Shown here one piece after another: positions 26,425 through 41,200 of a stretch of DNA of 64,000 bases; positions within the stretch are counted from its first letter, which is position 1, and each line of letters begins with the position of its first letter. This stretch comes from Lagopus muta. Taxonomy: Eukaryota > Chordata > Aves > Galliformes > Phasianidae. Below the pieces are notes generated by a model. The model ran no database searches and was not told the DNA's origin. It saw only the letters and a program-made list of their open reading frames with translations. The stretch is taken from positions 13,559,077 through 13,623,076 of the forward strand of contig NC_064438.1 of assembly GCF_023343835.1 (NCBI RefSeq). Direction: 5' to 3'. The position numbers and the translations under genes are program-made.

Positions 26425-27952
26425 GGCTGGTGACTGCCAGGAGAGAGCTGGGTGATGCTCCACAGCACTTTGGACTCAATATTGACTCCAAAGCCTCTAA
26501 TGAAGCTCTGTTTGTACCAGGGGAGAGGGACAAGGAGCCCTGGCTCTTCCTCCCTCAGTGCCTTTCTTTCCAATACAAAACATCTGCAACCGTGTTCAAA
26601 TGCTAACCAGGTCTGGGGAGATACTGCAGGCTGTAATGCTGTTTTCACACATGTGGCAGTCCACATGCAGGGCCTGGAACTGTCCTGAACATCAGCATGG
26701 GGTTTTCCTCTTTCATCTCGATGAGATCATCTCCGGAATCTGAGACAATCTCACCAGCCACTTACTGTTCTCAACAGGTAAAAGCCACAATGAAGGAGGG
26801 AGGTGAAAGCTGCTCTAAGAGATATTTTCCATTGCTGTAGCTCAGCAGATTTTCCAGCAGGAACTAAATCTATTGCTGTGATGGTTTTCAGCTTAGAAGT
26901 GGTTCTGCCTCCTTGCAATGAGGGCAAAGCACACCAGGAAGCCATCATTTCAGCTCGCCTGAGATGTTCAGCTGGCTGAGGCTTTTCAAATTCCTCCTTA
27001 TTGTCAATAAGGAGGAGAGAAGAGGAAGTGGACATTGTGTTGTACGTGGCTGGAGATCAGTCCATTTCTCCTTAATTTAAACACAAGCCCCATATGTTCA
27101 ATATCAAAGTCCTTTTGTATTTCACAGCAGCATGGTAGGTTAGAGAAGCCAGAAAGAGACAGGATGGAGGCAGTGTGTTGAAGGAGTCCATGTGAAATCA
27201 GTGCAGCATCCAGAAGGCTGATCTAATCGTAAGAATTTCAAAAACTCAAAAAAGGGAGATGCAGAGGGATGTGTCCTTATCCTGCTGGGCTGTTTCAAAA
27301 CTCACACACTGCTTGCTGATTTTTTTTTCTTTCTTAATTTATACCAAGAATTCCAGCAACAGTTTGATAGAGAGGAAAAAAAAAAAAAAAAAAAAAAAAA
27401 AGGTAGTGGTGGCTGGGTGCTGACATACTCCAGGGTGGTCTAAAACCTGAAACCCTAGAGGCAACAATGAACACTGACCCAGGTAGGAGAGCAAAGCTCC
27501 CTGTTTTTCAATACCACACCCAGCGTGCACATATTTACCAAGATCTGTCCCATGCTGCAGTCCGAAGCTCTTGCCCTAGAGAAGTCACATCTTTTGGGGT
27601 TACAGGAAACTTCTCATGTGACAGCGCAGAGGTTTGGTTTAATGCTATGATTTTGGATGGGCATTCTTCTGGTTAAGTCCTAGGGGGCTGTGTGTATTCT
27701 CCTTGTGCTACACACCATCCTTCTCTCAAGGAGGAAACCTGCATCTCCAAGCCCAGGTGCGTCTCAGTCCTCATCCATTCTCAGTGAATATTGAGGACTG
27801 CTGTTCTGCAGAGTTCCACCCAGATGGTGCAGCTTGGAAATGCACACAGGTGAGCAACACAACGCCTTTCCAGAGGTTTGGTGCAGGACTCCAGGCATCG
27901 ACCTACACTGAGAGCTGGGTCTGCCTGGTAGGGAAGCCTGGGAGACAGGCTT

Positions 27953-28048
27953 CTACCTTCCTTGCAAGGTGTATTTGCCTTTCCGATCCAAGTTGTCGCT
28001 GAAGTGGATGGAGAACCAGTTGAAAGAAGTCAGAACCATCCCATAAAC
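27953..28048 (-). CDS. TSPAN32: TSPAN32 coding exon 8 with stop
   Basis: 96 nt, residues 206-236 plus TAG (27955-27953). It holds the end of TM4 and a short cytoplasmic tail with LDRKGKYTL. Acceptor CTTTCAG. Confidence 0.92.
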   Translation of the reverse strand, partial: VYGMVLTSFNWFSIHFSDNLDRKGKYTLQGR

Positions 28049-29164
28049 CTGAAAGGAAATAGACAAGATGGGCAAACAATTAAATGCTGAATGGAGGAGG
28101 ATGCTCCAGCTGTGCGAATAAGTGATCCTAAGTGTTGCCTGCTGGTTCCATTGGCACTTCTGAATTTGTTACATATGAAAGCGTCAGACTGTTCTTGAGG
28201 GAGCTCTTTTCCACTAAAAGAGTAAATATCAATTCCAACATGGGATAGAAGAAAAAAAGAAAAACTCATGTGGTGAAAGCATCTGATTGGAATTAGCACA
28301 GCACGGCTCAAGCTCGATCCTAAAAATATCTAAAAAGCGAGAAGAAGCCAGGAAACTCAGACTTCAAACTCCTTCCTCAAAACGACCCTCCATGCAAACA
28401 AACTCATAATAGCCCTTTGTGTACATAACAGAGAGAGGAAAAAAAATCCTCATGCATTGTTTGGAATAACCTAAAAAAAACAACAAAAATAAGCCCCCAA
28501 CACACGCACAGCGCAAGCGCAGAAGACAGCACACTTCCTTTGTACCGCGCTTTTCCGACGAGTACACGGTGCTGCATCTGATCACGTCTCAGGATTTGCA
28601 CAGGCAGCTTATCAAAGTGAGGATGTTGCAGGAGGTGTAAGAAGGGCTGCAACAACATGCTCTGTGTTGGCCTCATTGTGCAAATCGGTGGGGACACGTC
28701 TGCCACAGGGATGGGGACATCAGAGCCGTGGTCCCAGCTGGCTCGCTTTGCTCCACATCCTGCTGTCACAATGGCCACTCTCATGGTGGGATTTCCTTTA
28801 GTGCACACTTCAAAGGCTTTCCTGCATTATCTAGCTGTAACATCAAGTCGTGGGGGAAAACGTGGTATAATACAAGCACACAAATAGAAAAATAAAAAAC
28901 ACTCCACTTCAGTGTGGATATAGCTTAAGCAAAATTTCTCCTACACCAAAGGATAATTAGAAAGCAACACCAGATATTCGTATATGACTTTCCATTATGC
29001 ATCAGCTATCTGTCCTGAGGATTTTCTGAGCAAGAGCTCAGCAGTGCTAAGATCCAATAAAGCCTTAATGCTAAAGCTCTGTGTGCATGTACGTAATTCC
29101 ATGTAAGTAGAAATGTACCTATAACATTGCCTGATAGCTTTCCTAGCTTACTACTAGCAATATG

Positions 29165-29200
<36 letters not shown>

Positions 29201-32200
29201 CGATCCTCTGGGTTTTCTTGAGAAGTCTTCTAATCTTCATTGTGTTAAAGTGGATCCAAATCCCTAAATACATGCTGGTCAGGAGAACTTTCCCCATCTT
29301 AAGAGCAGCATAGAGATACCACAGAAGATAAAACCTATTTATTTTCTAATTTCCGTGGTGGAGGCCATCACCATTGATTTTTTCAGTGCTCATGTTCAAA
29401 ACCCCCCAAGCCCCCATGTACTTGGGACTTATTTAGGATACAAGTCCCCTGTGGGGCCAGGAGCACACAGGAACAGGTACAGCTACCGTGAAGCCAATGG
29501 TGATGCCCAGGAGTGTGGAGACAAAGCCCATGTGCTTCTTCAGAAAGCCATGCATCTCTTGTAGGCAATCCTGAAAGGAGAGAGACACCTCTTGCAGTGT
29601 GGCAGCAGCTCAGGTGGGAAGACAAACACCTGCAGTATATTTTCTGTTACTACAATACGTTTATGATTTTCTTACTAGGATGCATTTCAGTCTGCAGAGG
29701 ATGTGTGTACACACAGCTAGTGTGTTCATGTACAGTGTTATTTTCTTCCTCTGGGAAATGGAGGGGGTGATGTGAAAAGACTGGAAAGCAGAGCATATCA
29801 TAATGCTGCGTGTTCCCCAAAGACACTAACAGCTCAGCATTGAAGGTACACCAGCATTACTATATATTAGCATTAAGCACTCTGGCAAACCCACTGAAAT
29901 CCAGTGGTGATAGCCAAGAGTCTTTTCAAGAATGCACAAAACCTGCCCTTGACTTTGTAGAACAAGGTAAAAGGGCTTATGGCCCCACAGAATCAGCACA
30001 TGAGTGAATGCATTGCAGCAATCAAATGCCGTGGATCCCTCCAACCAAGTGCAAACCATTAGTGAGGCTGACCAAAGGCACAGTGCCCAGGGCTGCTTTA
30101 CTCTTTCTTCCTGCTCTTTGAGCTGAGGTCTACTTCAATTTGCTGCTGAATTTTCCAGGAGGCAGCTGGAAACCATGGGTTAATGCATACTGGTGCATCA
30201 AAAGGTTGCGTTACTGCTTATCATAGAATCATCATATCATTAAGGTTGGAGAAGACCTCTAAGATCATCTAGTCCAACCATTCACCTACCACTAGTAGCG
30301 CCCAATAAACAATGTCACTCAATACCACATCTCCACAGTTCCTGAATACCTCTAGGCACAGTGACTCCCCCACCTTCATGGGCAGCCTGTAAAAATGCCT
30401 CATCACTCTTTCTGAGAAGAAATTTTTCTTAATATAAAACTTGAACCTCCTCTGGCACGATTTCCTCCATCAAGACACAACAGCAATATTTCCACATAGC
30501 TGTCTGTAGCAACACCATTTGTTTTTCCTAGGGACAACTCACGTTCTGAAGCTAATTTTGTTATTCCAGTGGGAAAAAAAGCATACAAGAGATTTACTCA
30601 GACTATGAAGTCTATGTTACAACTTCAGTAACAGCACACACAGTCTAATACTGGAGGGCTCTTCAGTGCTTCATTGGCATTTTGCAACCAAGTATAAAGT
30701 CTGCTTGATGAAACTACTGCTGGACAACATAATCCTGCTTTATAAGTTTCTCATTTAAATTTTTAATACCTGCTTAATGCCCTTGGGAAAAGGAATTACA
30801 GTCATCGTGTGCTCTTTCAACATTTGCTGTTAGCAGAACACGTGTTAAGCCTTAGAGACCAGAACCACGTGACAAATTCAATAGTGTTTTTCCATCAGAC
30901 CCACGTCTGTGTTATCACACAACCTCCACACATGCAGAAGATGAGGAGGCTGGAGAAAAGCAACAGAAAAGCAACTTACCTGTCCAGCAGTCCGCTCTGT
31001 GCCAGGATGGCACATGTTGTGCTCGACAGCAGCTGTGTCTCCAAGAGGGGAGTGCTTCCCACAGCACAGGAACTGCAAGAGAGGGCAGGGTGGTAAACGA
31101 GGCTGTGAGGAGCAAAGCAGGCAGGCAAAAGGTACTCGCAGTGATGGAAGCTAAACACACAACACTAGACAAGGATTATTTCACCATCAATTATAGTGGC
31201 TAAACTAAGCAGGTGCCTACCATGCTGTGCATCCCAGGTCATTGAGTTTGCAAGACAGCTAGCAACTTTACAGCATTGCAGGAGCTCACATTATCACAGA
31301 ATCGTCTGAATTGGAAGGGACCCTTAGAGGTCATCTGGTCCAACTCCCCTGCAATGAACAGGGACACCTACAACTAGATCAGGTGCACAGAGCCCTCTAT
31401 TCTTTGCCAGCAACAGGCTCAAAGGTAGACAGAAGTAATCAAACTAAGTAGCTCTGTTGGATTATATAGAATTCTCACCCTCTCTATACTTGACTGAAGA
31501 TGCTAGGAAGGTGTATATGGCTGCTCTCATGCTACATACGGACTTAGCAAAAGGCTGGTTCCAGAGGAAAACAGTATTATAGCACTGGCAAAGCAGAGCC
31601 TGTTGGAATCAATGGGCAGATGCTCCAGAAAAAGGCTTCTGTGAACTTACTATTTCATGGATGAGAGTCAGCTCGTGCCTCTTGGAGCTAGAGCCATTCC
31701 TCCTCACCTCCTCATACACGAGGTCGTACACATCCAGCATACTGTCCTCCACCTGCAACAGAGGCAAACATCTGTACCGTGCACCAAGATGAGCACAGCA
31801 GCTGCCCAATTGGCTTTCGGCTGAGCTTTTGGCCAGTTTTAGATGTACTGTCAAAGAAATACAGAAACATAAGTGCCTGTGACATATGTGCCTCCATGTC
31901 CCTCCGTGTCCTGCCAGGGAGAGGTGACAACATCATCTTGTTCTGAGAAGAGATTATAAAGACAAGTCTCTGCCATCTTGCCAAAACATAAAGGTGAGAG
32001 CACCTCTGGTGGACAGCAATGATGGAAGAGTTCCTCTGAATTAAGCCCAAAAAATAACGGAGTGACTCAGTGGTGAATCAGATCCTAAATATTTACTAAA
32101 ACTATGAGAACTTGCAGCTTGACAAATCCCAGCCAACTCCTGCTCAGCTTTCAATGGAAAAATATGACAATTGCTTTCAGTGCCAGGAAAAAAAAAAAGA

Positions 32201-35200
32201 TTCATTTCTTCCTTTCATTTCCCCTTGCTTCCCTGCCCATATTGATCTGAATGGGCTGAAGGCAACACTTGGCTCTCAGAGCAGAGGATCGATCCACAGG
32301 ACAGAGGGAATGGGGTGGAACGAGGGTTCCTGGAGCAAGGCCACCTCTCAGCACTCCAGTGTGGATGTGCATACCATCCTCCCTCTAGGAAAAACTTAAA
32401 CCCCAATAAAAAGCAAAACATTCAGACTTTCCTAACTTCAGGTATGCCATAAAGCAGCTTCCTAGCAGCAGCAATTAAGTAAATTAATTCAGTAAAAAAA
32501 GCTTACTTCCACTGAAGAATTGAGTTAAGAATAATGAAAAAAGGGATAATTTTTCATCCTACTCTTGTGGTGTTGTTACTTTTATACCCCTCATTATTCA
32601 CAGTCCTTCCAGTACCTGAAACAGCCTGCAGGAAACTGGGGAAGAACTGAACCTGAAAGGCAGAGTAATGATGGGGCAAGGATAATGGCATTAAACTAAG
32701 AGAGAGGAGTCTTAGGTTAGATATAGAGACAAAAGCCTTTATTCAGAGGGTGGCGAGGCACCAGCTGCCCAGATAAACTGTGGATGCCCCATCCCTGGAA
32801 GCACTTAAGGCCGTGAGCAGCCTGATCTGGTGGAAGGAAGACCATACAAGGTCCCTTCCAACCCAAACCATCCTATGATTCAAAATATTCTGCTGCAAAT
32901 AGCATATGCTCCATGCTGCATGGTAAGTACGGTGAGCAGTGCAGCTGCACGCAGTACTTCACTGAAAGCAATCAGACAAAACCCATTTCCAAAGAGACTT
33001 ATTTTAGATGTCCTGCAGTGACATCACATCAAGCCTTTTGACTGAGGCCGTTAGAAGAAAGGCAGGTGATGGAAAAGGTTGAATGAATGAGATTCCCACA
33101 ACAAACCCATAGCAGAAATGTTTTCCAACCATAGGAATCAGCAAGGGAAGAGCCACAGGCAGGCACCACTTCACAGCCTTCTCAACCACAGCCATGGTGA
33201 TATCAGTGAGAAGAAAATAATCTCCAGACACATCATGGCTATTGAAGACTTTGATTACACAGTGTTCCTAAGCTTACTTCTGAGCTGTGTTCTTCTTTAG
33301 GTACTGATTTTTCATTTTCCCAAATAGCCTCCAAGAAGCAAAACCACAAAGGATTAAATGGAAATTATTTTATAGCAACGATTTCCTTTTAGAACATGCG
33401 TTTGGGCAAGCCCGAGAGCACAGTCTGCTGATTAGTCCTTCTCAGTTCTTCTATCCAGCAATTGCATCTAGCATTTTTTTCCTCTGAATACACAATTCAG
33501 ATTGCAGTAATGCACCAAACATCCAACAACAAAGCCTGCTTTCTTCTTCTTTTTTTTTTTTCCTCTTTTCAAATAAGGAGCAAATTGACTGTAATTTCTC
33601 CACATCATCTTGATTAGTTTTGCCAGAATTATTTGATTTTGGAGGGGAAAGTAGCTGCCTTAAGACAACGTGGCAGTTGGTTTTCACAGATTACTGCAGA
33701 GAGCTTTCTAGTTTAAGTATTGCAATAGTAGGTGTCAAGTCCTAAATCCCCACATTTATCATTGCTGTTTCCTTCCATGCAGGGGACCACGCCAAAGAGC
33801 ATAGGAGGTATAACAGGAGGACAGCCAAAGGCTGCAGTAATAAGTCACCCTATAATAGAATGGCTTGGATTGAAAGGGACCTCAAGGATCATCAAGCTCC
33901 AACCCCCACTCTACATGCAGGGCCACCAACCTCCCCATTTAATACTAGACCAGCCTGCCCAGGGCTCCATCCAACCTGCCCTTGACCACCTCTAGGGATG
34001 GGACATCCACAGCCTCTCTGGGCAGCCTGTTCCAGCACCTCACCACTCTCTCTGTAAAGAACTTCCCCCTGACATCCAACCTAAATCTTCCCTCCTTGAC
34101 CATCTCACCAACCTGCCTGCCCAAGATGGGGTTATGTTTGTGCTCAGAGCTCAGCCATCGCATACGGCAGCCTCTACCCAGACCAAAATGGCACACAGCC
34201 TCATGCATGTCTAATGATGGGAAAAAATAAAACCTGAAAGTGTCAGGCAAAGTCACCCAATGGGTTCATGACACTGCCTTATTTGTGACGGTGTTTATTT
34301 TGTTCACACAAATTCATCCCTCAACTTTCCTGCGAGCAGGAACACAGAATAGTGAAGAGAGTACTTCACTGCTTCACTTCAAATTGCCATAAATTCCTAT
34401 CACACACTCAATTTTCATTCTGCCACCCCAAAATAATTCTTTTTTCTTGCAGCAGGTGTTGGAGAAAAAAAAATAATTAATCAGGGTGCTTTCTCTCCCA
34501 ATTAGGCAACCGGATGCTTTTTGAGTGGTTATGCTGATACTGTTCATAAAGCCCTTTAAGAAAGCCACAGCTGTGCCTCATCCCTTAATAACTCAGCAGC
34601 TACATAACCAGCAGAGACAGCTAGAGAAAAGAAAGCCTTTCTGGGCTTCCCCTACAGAGGTCCTATACTTCCATCCCACATTTTCACCACTCTGGTCACA
34701 TGGGTTTACCTCTACCTGATGAAGCACTGACGACTTACCGCATGATTCAAAGATGCTTACAATGAGCGCTGTGACCTGTTGCTGGAGGAGGTCAGTGGCT
34801 CAATGTCTGGATGGAGATTGGTGACAAGTGCTACACCCTCAGGGGTCAATCCATGCAGAACCTCCCCTATGAGGACAGGCTGAGAGCTAGGCTGGAAAAG
34901 AGAAGGCTCTAGGGAGACCTGAGAGCAGCCTTTCGTTATCTAAAGGGGGTACTGAAAGAAAGAAGGGGACACTCTTTGGCAGGATCTGTTGCTACAGGAC
35001 AATGGGAAATGGTCTAAAACTGAAAGAGGAGAAGTTTAGACCAAATATAAGGAAGAAGTATTTTACAGTAAGGGCAGTGAGGCACTGGCACAGGCTGTCC
35101 AGAGATATGGTGGAAGCCCCATCCCTGGAGATGTTCAAGGTCAGGCTGAACATGGCTCTGAGCACCCGATCTAGTGTAGGTGTCCCCATTCATTGCAGGG

Positions 35201-38200
35201 GAGTTGGACCAGTTAGCCTTTAATGGTCCCTTCCTACACAAAAGATTCTATGATTCTAGGAGTATTTCTGCACAAAGATATCCCTTGGAAGGAAAATGCA
35301 CTTCTAGTGCTCATCTGTTAGAAAACAAACAAACAAAGCAGTGAGAGCTGAGGATGGAGCATCAGCTGGACTTGAGAAAAATCTCCAGGTTAAGTGTTAA
35401 GAAGGTCACACCTTAGAGTAATTCTTTTCCCAGAAGAAGCTTGGCAAAATATTCCAACTCTAAATTAGTCAAATAATTGCTCTCTCCCGTGTCTGTCTGC
35501 ATTCCTTAATGAAACATTCATTTAGGGGTGATAGAGATAGGTTTGCAGATGCAACTAATGGAAAATCACTGAGATTGATGCTGCTGACATCAAGCAACTT
35601 AATAGAGCAGCATTTTTCACTTAGAGTAAAAGAATGAAGGAATTTTGAGACTGTTTATTACGCTCTATATCCTCTATACTCCCTAAAGAAGCAGAATTTA
35701 TGATTTCAGGAAGGTATTCAGTCTGTCTAAACCACTCGTGTTCTTTCCTATCTGTTCACTGCTGCTGAGAGGGTTGCACTTGGTGTCAGTAAGGCAGTGT
35801 TTTAAGATGTGAAACTGGAACAAAGTGGTTGTCACTCTCTACACCATTCCTTGTTCCAGTATGAAAACCCAATCACTGCAAGTTGGAGCTTTATGCTTCC
35901 CTAACAGCATTTCAGCTCCCTTCCTCGCCCCCGCATCGGGCTTCCTCCAGCCCAGAGCTCACAGCTGCAGAAACACAGCCAGCATGCAAAGCAGAGCAGA
36001 GCAGCTCAGAGCTCCCGCCTCCAGATGGGTGACATCAGGAGACGCTGCTCCCCTCGGATGCTGGAGGTCACTGGAGACTGCTGATGGAGTAAGAGCAGGG
36101 AGACCCAAACGAATCCTACAGGCTAAGTGGTTTTCATCTGATATGTATATGTATGTGTGTGTACCTTATATTATATATACATATATATATATATGTATGT
36201 GTATATACACACACACACAGTACAAATATTTATTTAAATAACTCATGCACTTTCCCCCTCTTACCAGTTTCGGGACAGCAAGAGTCTTTTTTGTTCATCA
36301 CTGACAGCACATGCAAATAGAGGAGGAAAGAAAAGCTGCTGTGAAACCATAAAGCCCACAGCGGCAACACTTTGCTGAGCCATTTCTCTCCAATTCCAGC
36401 ACCTTCTGCTGCTGTAAATGGTTTGCACAAGGAGCTGATGAAAATGCTGACCTGCTTCACTGCTCCCCTCCCATCTCAGCACTGCTTTCCCGAAACACAG
36501 ATGCAGGCAGAGCTCCTCCAGGGGCAGAGCCTAGCTCAGAGTAGCAGCACTGGCAGCCAAAGTGCTTAGCAGCTGCCAGCTCTGAGGTGGGTGACTCACT
36601 GCTTTCCAGAGCAGGGGCACAGTTCTGCTTCTGTGGGGGGGGGAATGCTGCCTGGAGGCAGGGGAGCACCAAACCACACCAATCTCCAGTGCACGAGCTT
36701 GCACCCTGCCTGCCAAGCAGGTCAGACATATGCATTTAAGTACGTACACAGATGCACACAGAATCATTTGAGTTGGAAGGGACGTCTAAAGGACACCTGG
36801 CCCAACTCCCCTGCAATGAAAAGGGACACCTACAGCTCAATCAGGCTGCTCAGAGCTGTGTCTGGCCTGACCTTGAATGTCTCCTTTCAGCTGCTGTTAA
36901 GCAAACCTCATTTCTCATCTCCACACCCCAAACCAACAGCAAAAGTTCGGCAGAAGTCTGGCTGGCTGGCTGCTACACCAAAGGTTTCTTTCTCCTTAAT
37001 TCTCCATACCTGATATTACACCTCTTGTCATAGATACCAGTCTCAGTGTGCTGAGGTCTCCTGTTTATTATCTTTTTTTTATAGCTAAGTATTTCAGTTC
37101 ACAATATTTTTGCAACAGAATTGCTGAACCACAATGCTGGCAAGGGCACTCACGGCTGCCACCACTCAGATCCAACCATTTATGAACCTCTCAGTTTTGT
37201 GGTCAAGCCATCTCTCACCTGCAGCATGTGAAATGGCATCATTCAAGACTGCTTCATCATAGAAAAACACCGAAACTGCTTTCAGATTGAAGAGAAAAAA
37301 AAAAAAAAGAAAAAAAAAAGGAAAGTTGCATCAGCAACAGATCTGATTCCAGGTGAGAACCATCACCCATAGAATCATTTGAGTTGGAAGAGACCTTTGA
37401 AGGCCATCTGGTCCAACTCCCCTGCAATGAACAAGGACACCTACACTAGATCAGATGCTCAGAGCCCCATCCAACCTGACCTTGGGTGTCTCCAGGGACA
37501 GAACACCCACCACCTCTCTGGGCAACAAGCACCAAGGTCAGGTGAGCCTGGAAGCATCATCCCATACTGGGGCAATGGGGACCATTGACTGGTGCTGCTG
37601 GAGGCAGCAGCTGCAGCTCTGCAGTGAGAAAAGCAGAAAAGGGGCCACGGGTTCAGAGCTGGGGCAACAATAAATAATGAAGCATGAGTGGCTCAGCAAT
37701 ACGTCAGACAAAGGGGCGTACTGTCTCCTACGTGATGGGAACACAAACATGGGAGAGTTGCATGATATTTAGGGAAGGGGGAGGAGGGGCTTTCCCTTCC
37801 CTTTTCATTTTTTTTTCTTTTTTTCCCCATATTTCTGAGAAAGGAAAAGCTCAGTGCTTACTTTAGAGCAGTTGTGCCTGGTAGCATGAATAACACCAGG
37901 ACCAAGGAAGACATCAGACTATTTCTGTCGTTTTAACAGCCAAATCCCCACTTTTTGCAAAGGCCCTTGAAAGACCTCTGCAAGTGGCTGCAATTGTATC
38001 ACAGCCCTGCTGCATCAAAAAGGAACCAGCCAGTGTGCTCTGATTCTGGTTTCATAAAGTACTGAAATGCAAGCTGGAGGTAGGTTAAGTCCCATTAAAA
38101 TCACTGTGATATAAGCTTATATTTAAGCATTGCAGTAGGTGGGGCCATCATCTTGTACTGGACTCTATAGAAGCTAGCCCCAGCATAAAGCAAAGCAAAG

Positions 38201-41200
38201 CCAAGCAACCCCTACATCCAAAGGGCATGGGAAAATCAGGTGTGCACACCAGAAGAGCGGGCAGATACCCAACAGATGCACACTGACAGCCTGAGCAGGA
38301 TGAAGGGGGCATGGAGCAGTAGCTCAAATCATCACCTGCTGTGAGGCTTTGGGTACGTCAGCAGTTCCTCTTTTTATTTTTCCTGGCATTCATGGCAAAG
38401 GGAACTGTTCCTCTAGTCCAACCCAGGAGAAGCTTGGCACCACCACTGCACCATTGCTTGGCTTCAAGTGTCTCCCAGCATCAGGAGGTAAATCATAATT
38501 TACTTGCTTTTAAGCTAATGTTTACTTTTTATCAAATCTGTGTAATTAAGAGGCACCTTCTGATGCAGAACAGCCTTCAGCAGTTCTATTTCTGCTGATT
38601 CACCCTCCCATCCCAGTGGGCTCACGAGGCTGCTGGGAGCATTCCCTACACTGCTGCAGAGAAAAACCAAAATGTGACACAGCAGATCCCTGAGCCTTTC
38701 CCTCAGCAAAGCCCAGAGACGAGCCCCCCCAAATCTGTTTTGCGTTTGTTACCAGGAATACCCAAAGCCCTTCTCAGCTATAATAGAGCACTCAGAAAGC
38801 TCAGGAATCATAGAATGGTTTGAGTTGAAAGGGACCCTTAAAGGCCATCTGGTCCAACTTCCCTGCAATAAACAGGGACACTTACACCAGATCAGGTGCT
38901 CAGAGCCCCATCCAACCTGACCTTGAATGTCTCCAGAGACAGAGCTCCTACCATCTCTCTGGGCAACCTGTGCCAGTACCTCACCATCCTCATTGTAAAG
39001 CATTTTTTTCTTATATCCAATCTAAACCTCCCCTGTTCTAGTTTGAGACCATTTCCAGCTCTTCCCTCCAGCCTCTGCAGGAAGGTTTCTCCAGCAGCAG
39101 TTAATGTGCGAAGAGAGAAGGAGAGCTGGCAGGTCTGCAGGAGGAAGCAGCCGCCCAGTGAGCTGTGCCAGCTATGGCATAAACCTACATCCTTCTCCAG
39201 GTCCCAGCTGCACCAGGCTGTGCTGGGCAGTGGTTTACGGGAAAGGAGTTGCCTTCAAAATAACTTCTTTCTTGGAAAAGAAGACTCAGCTCCTTGGCTT
39301 CAAGAACCAAGACTTCCTAACGTGGCTGGAAACCATCAGAAAACCCCATCCTGTTGGTGGTTGTCACAGCTGTTCAAAGTGAGGTCATCTTTGCTACCCT
39401 TCTTCACGTGTCATTCTCTCATTGGCTGTCACTGGTGCCACTCCTCTAACAGATCAGTGGCACTCTCCCACCAGGAGACAGCAAAAGGAGTTTGTCAGCA
39501 GGCTAATTACTGCTGATCACCACTGATCTCATAGAGCTCAAGTTGCATTGCCAGAGAGACAGGTGGAGGATCTGAGGTGTTACTCTTAGTTATCCTTCCC
39601 CCATTTTGTCCACCATTCTCTTTGCAGAACCCCTCAGACAAGTATGCACTGGGAAGGAGTAAGTTATTTTCTCAATGTTAACTTCTCTGAATTTATGCAG
39701 ACAGATGGACACAAAGAAGATGGTACAGAAGAGGGCGTAAAACCCAGTTATTGGCCACGTGGACAGACCCATAGAGCGAGGGATAATCACAATACCGAGT
39801 GGAGGATTCAGACTTCCAGGGTAAAGCACACTAAATCTCAGATTCTTGTTTTTCACATGTCTGGTAGAAGTTGTTTTACAAAGACTGGTGACATCGAGTC
39901 TGTCTGGGATGCAGGTAACTTGAAAGTAAAAAAGACATGACAGATCTCTGAAAGGACAGGAGCTACAGGAAGTCAGAAGAACAGCAGAGATTGGAAAATG
40001 AGAAACATTCATGTTTTGTTTACAGTGTCCAAGTCTGAGAAAATGGACTATTTACAGACAAGTTGTCTTTTTCTCCTGTCCTGCATAGCTTCTCTGTAAG
40101 AAGCAATGTAAACAACTGGTCTCTAAAGAAGTGAAAGGCAAGCAGGGCACCTTGCTTTCTGCTGCCAAAATCATTCTTCAGCTGAACATGGGACTTTTCC
40201 CTTGCAGATGATTTTCAGTAAGAAGGGTTTGCTCTATAAAGGGAATTCAGGTGTTTTTTAATCAAGAGGATTAACACACAGCAAGAATCTGCTGCGGTTT
40301 TGTGGGCAAGGAAACCAGGATTGGGACACGCTCGTATCTGCATTCCTTCCTTGCTAGAGAGACAAGTTTTTTCAAGCAAAACCAGATTTCTAAGCATTTT
40401 GTAAGTGATACTCCTAATTAAATCTTTCCTCATTTCCAGCTCCTGTCTTAGTTTTCATCTTTGCAAAAAGAGAAACCCAGGAGGATCTCCAACTGCATTT
40501 TAATTTTTTCTGTTGTCAGAAACACTGCTGGCTTTCCTTATCTGGAAAATAGACGCTGAACAAAAAACTCTCATCTTGCCTAGGAAAAACTATTTCTGTT
40601 TTGTTTCAGACAGTACCAAAAACCAAGTACTGAAAGTAACCATAACATGTGGAAGCACTTATGGACAAAGCACTTGAAAAAAAAAACCAAACAGCTAGAT
40701 AAAGATTTGAAGCAAAAATGCTACTGGACCATCCGTATCCACCCCATGTTTGCAAAGTAGCTGGACAAACTGATAGAGGGGAAAAAAAAAATTGTGCCAA
40801 GGGAATCACTGGCAAAGGGCAAGAAACAAGCGGTCAGCCCTAAGCCACAAAGCGTTAGCATGGAGAAAGCTAAGTTGTAAACACAGCTCCTGGGCGGTTG
40901 CCCTGGAAGTCAGCAGAGCTAGAGGTGGCCACAACCCACTGCAGCCTTTGAGCAGAGGCTCCCAGCTGACATTACCCAGAACTGGAGTTGATGCTACGCA
41001 GCGTTTCAGAAAATCATAACTTCAAGAGTCAAGCAGCTTCATTTTTCAAAAGCAATCTCCCAAAACCACTTAAAGCAAGGCTCATATCTTGTCTTACCTG
41101 GACATTTGCCCTGTTCAAAGGTTTGTACAGCAAACATTCCACGTTCCCCTCTCCCTCTAGGTAACCCACAGGGAAGGGCAGCCCTTCTCTTGCAAAGGAT

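Larger units (their letters stand above)
22076..27952. other. Intergenic interval, CD81 promoter to TSPAN32 end
   Basis: 5.9 kb with no recognisable gene. It holds two CR1 fragments (22330-22515, 24555-24640), A-runs at 22791-22811 and 27376-27401, a 30-bp tandem duplication at 26365-26424, and the TSPAN32 3' UTR at its right end. A minus-strand ATTAAA at 27638-27643, about 310 nt after the TSPAN32 stop, is a possible poly(A) signal. Confidence 0.6.

Noticed and set aside
33945..34256. A reverse-transcriptase-like protein end
   Set aside because: As a gene: it is only the C-terminal remnant of a truncated CR1 element. Reported as a mobile element instead.
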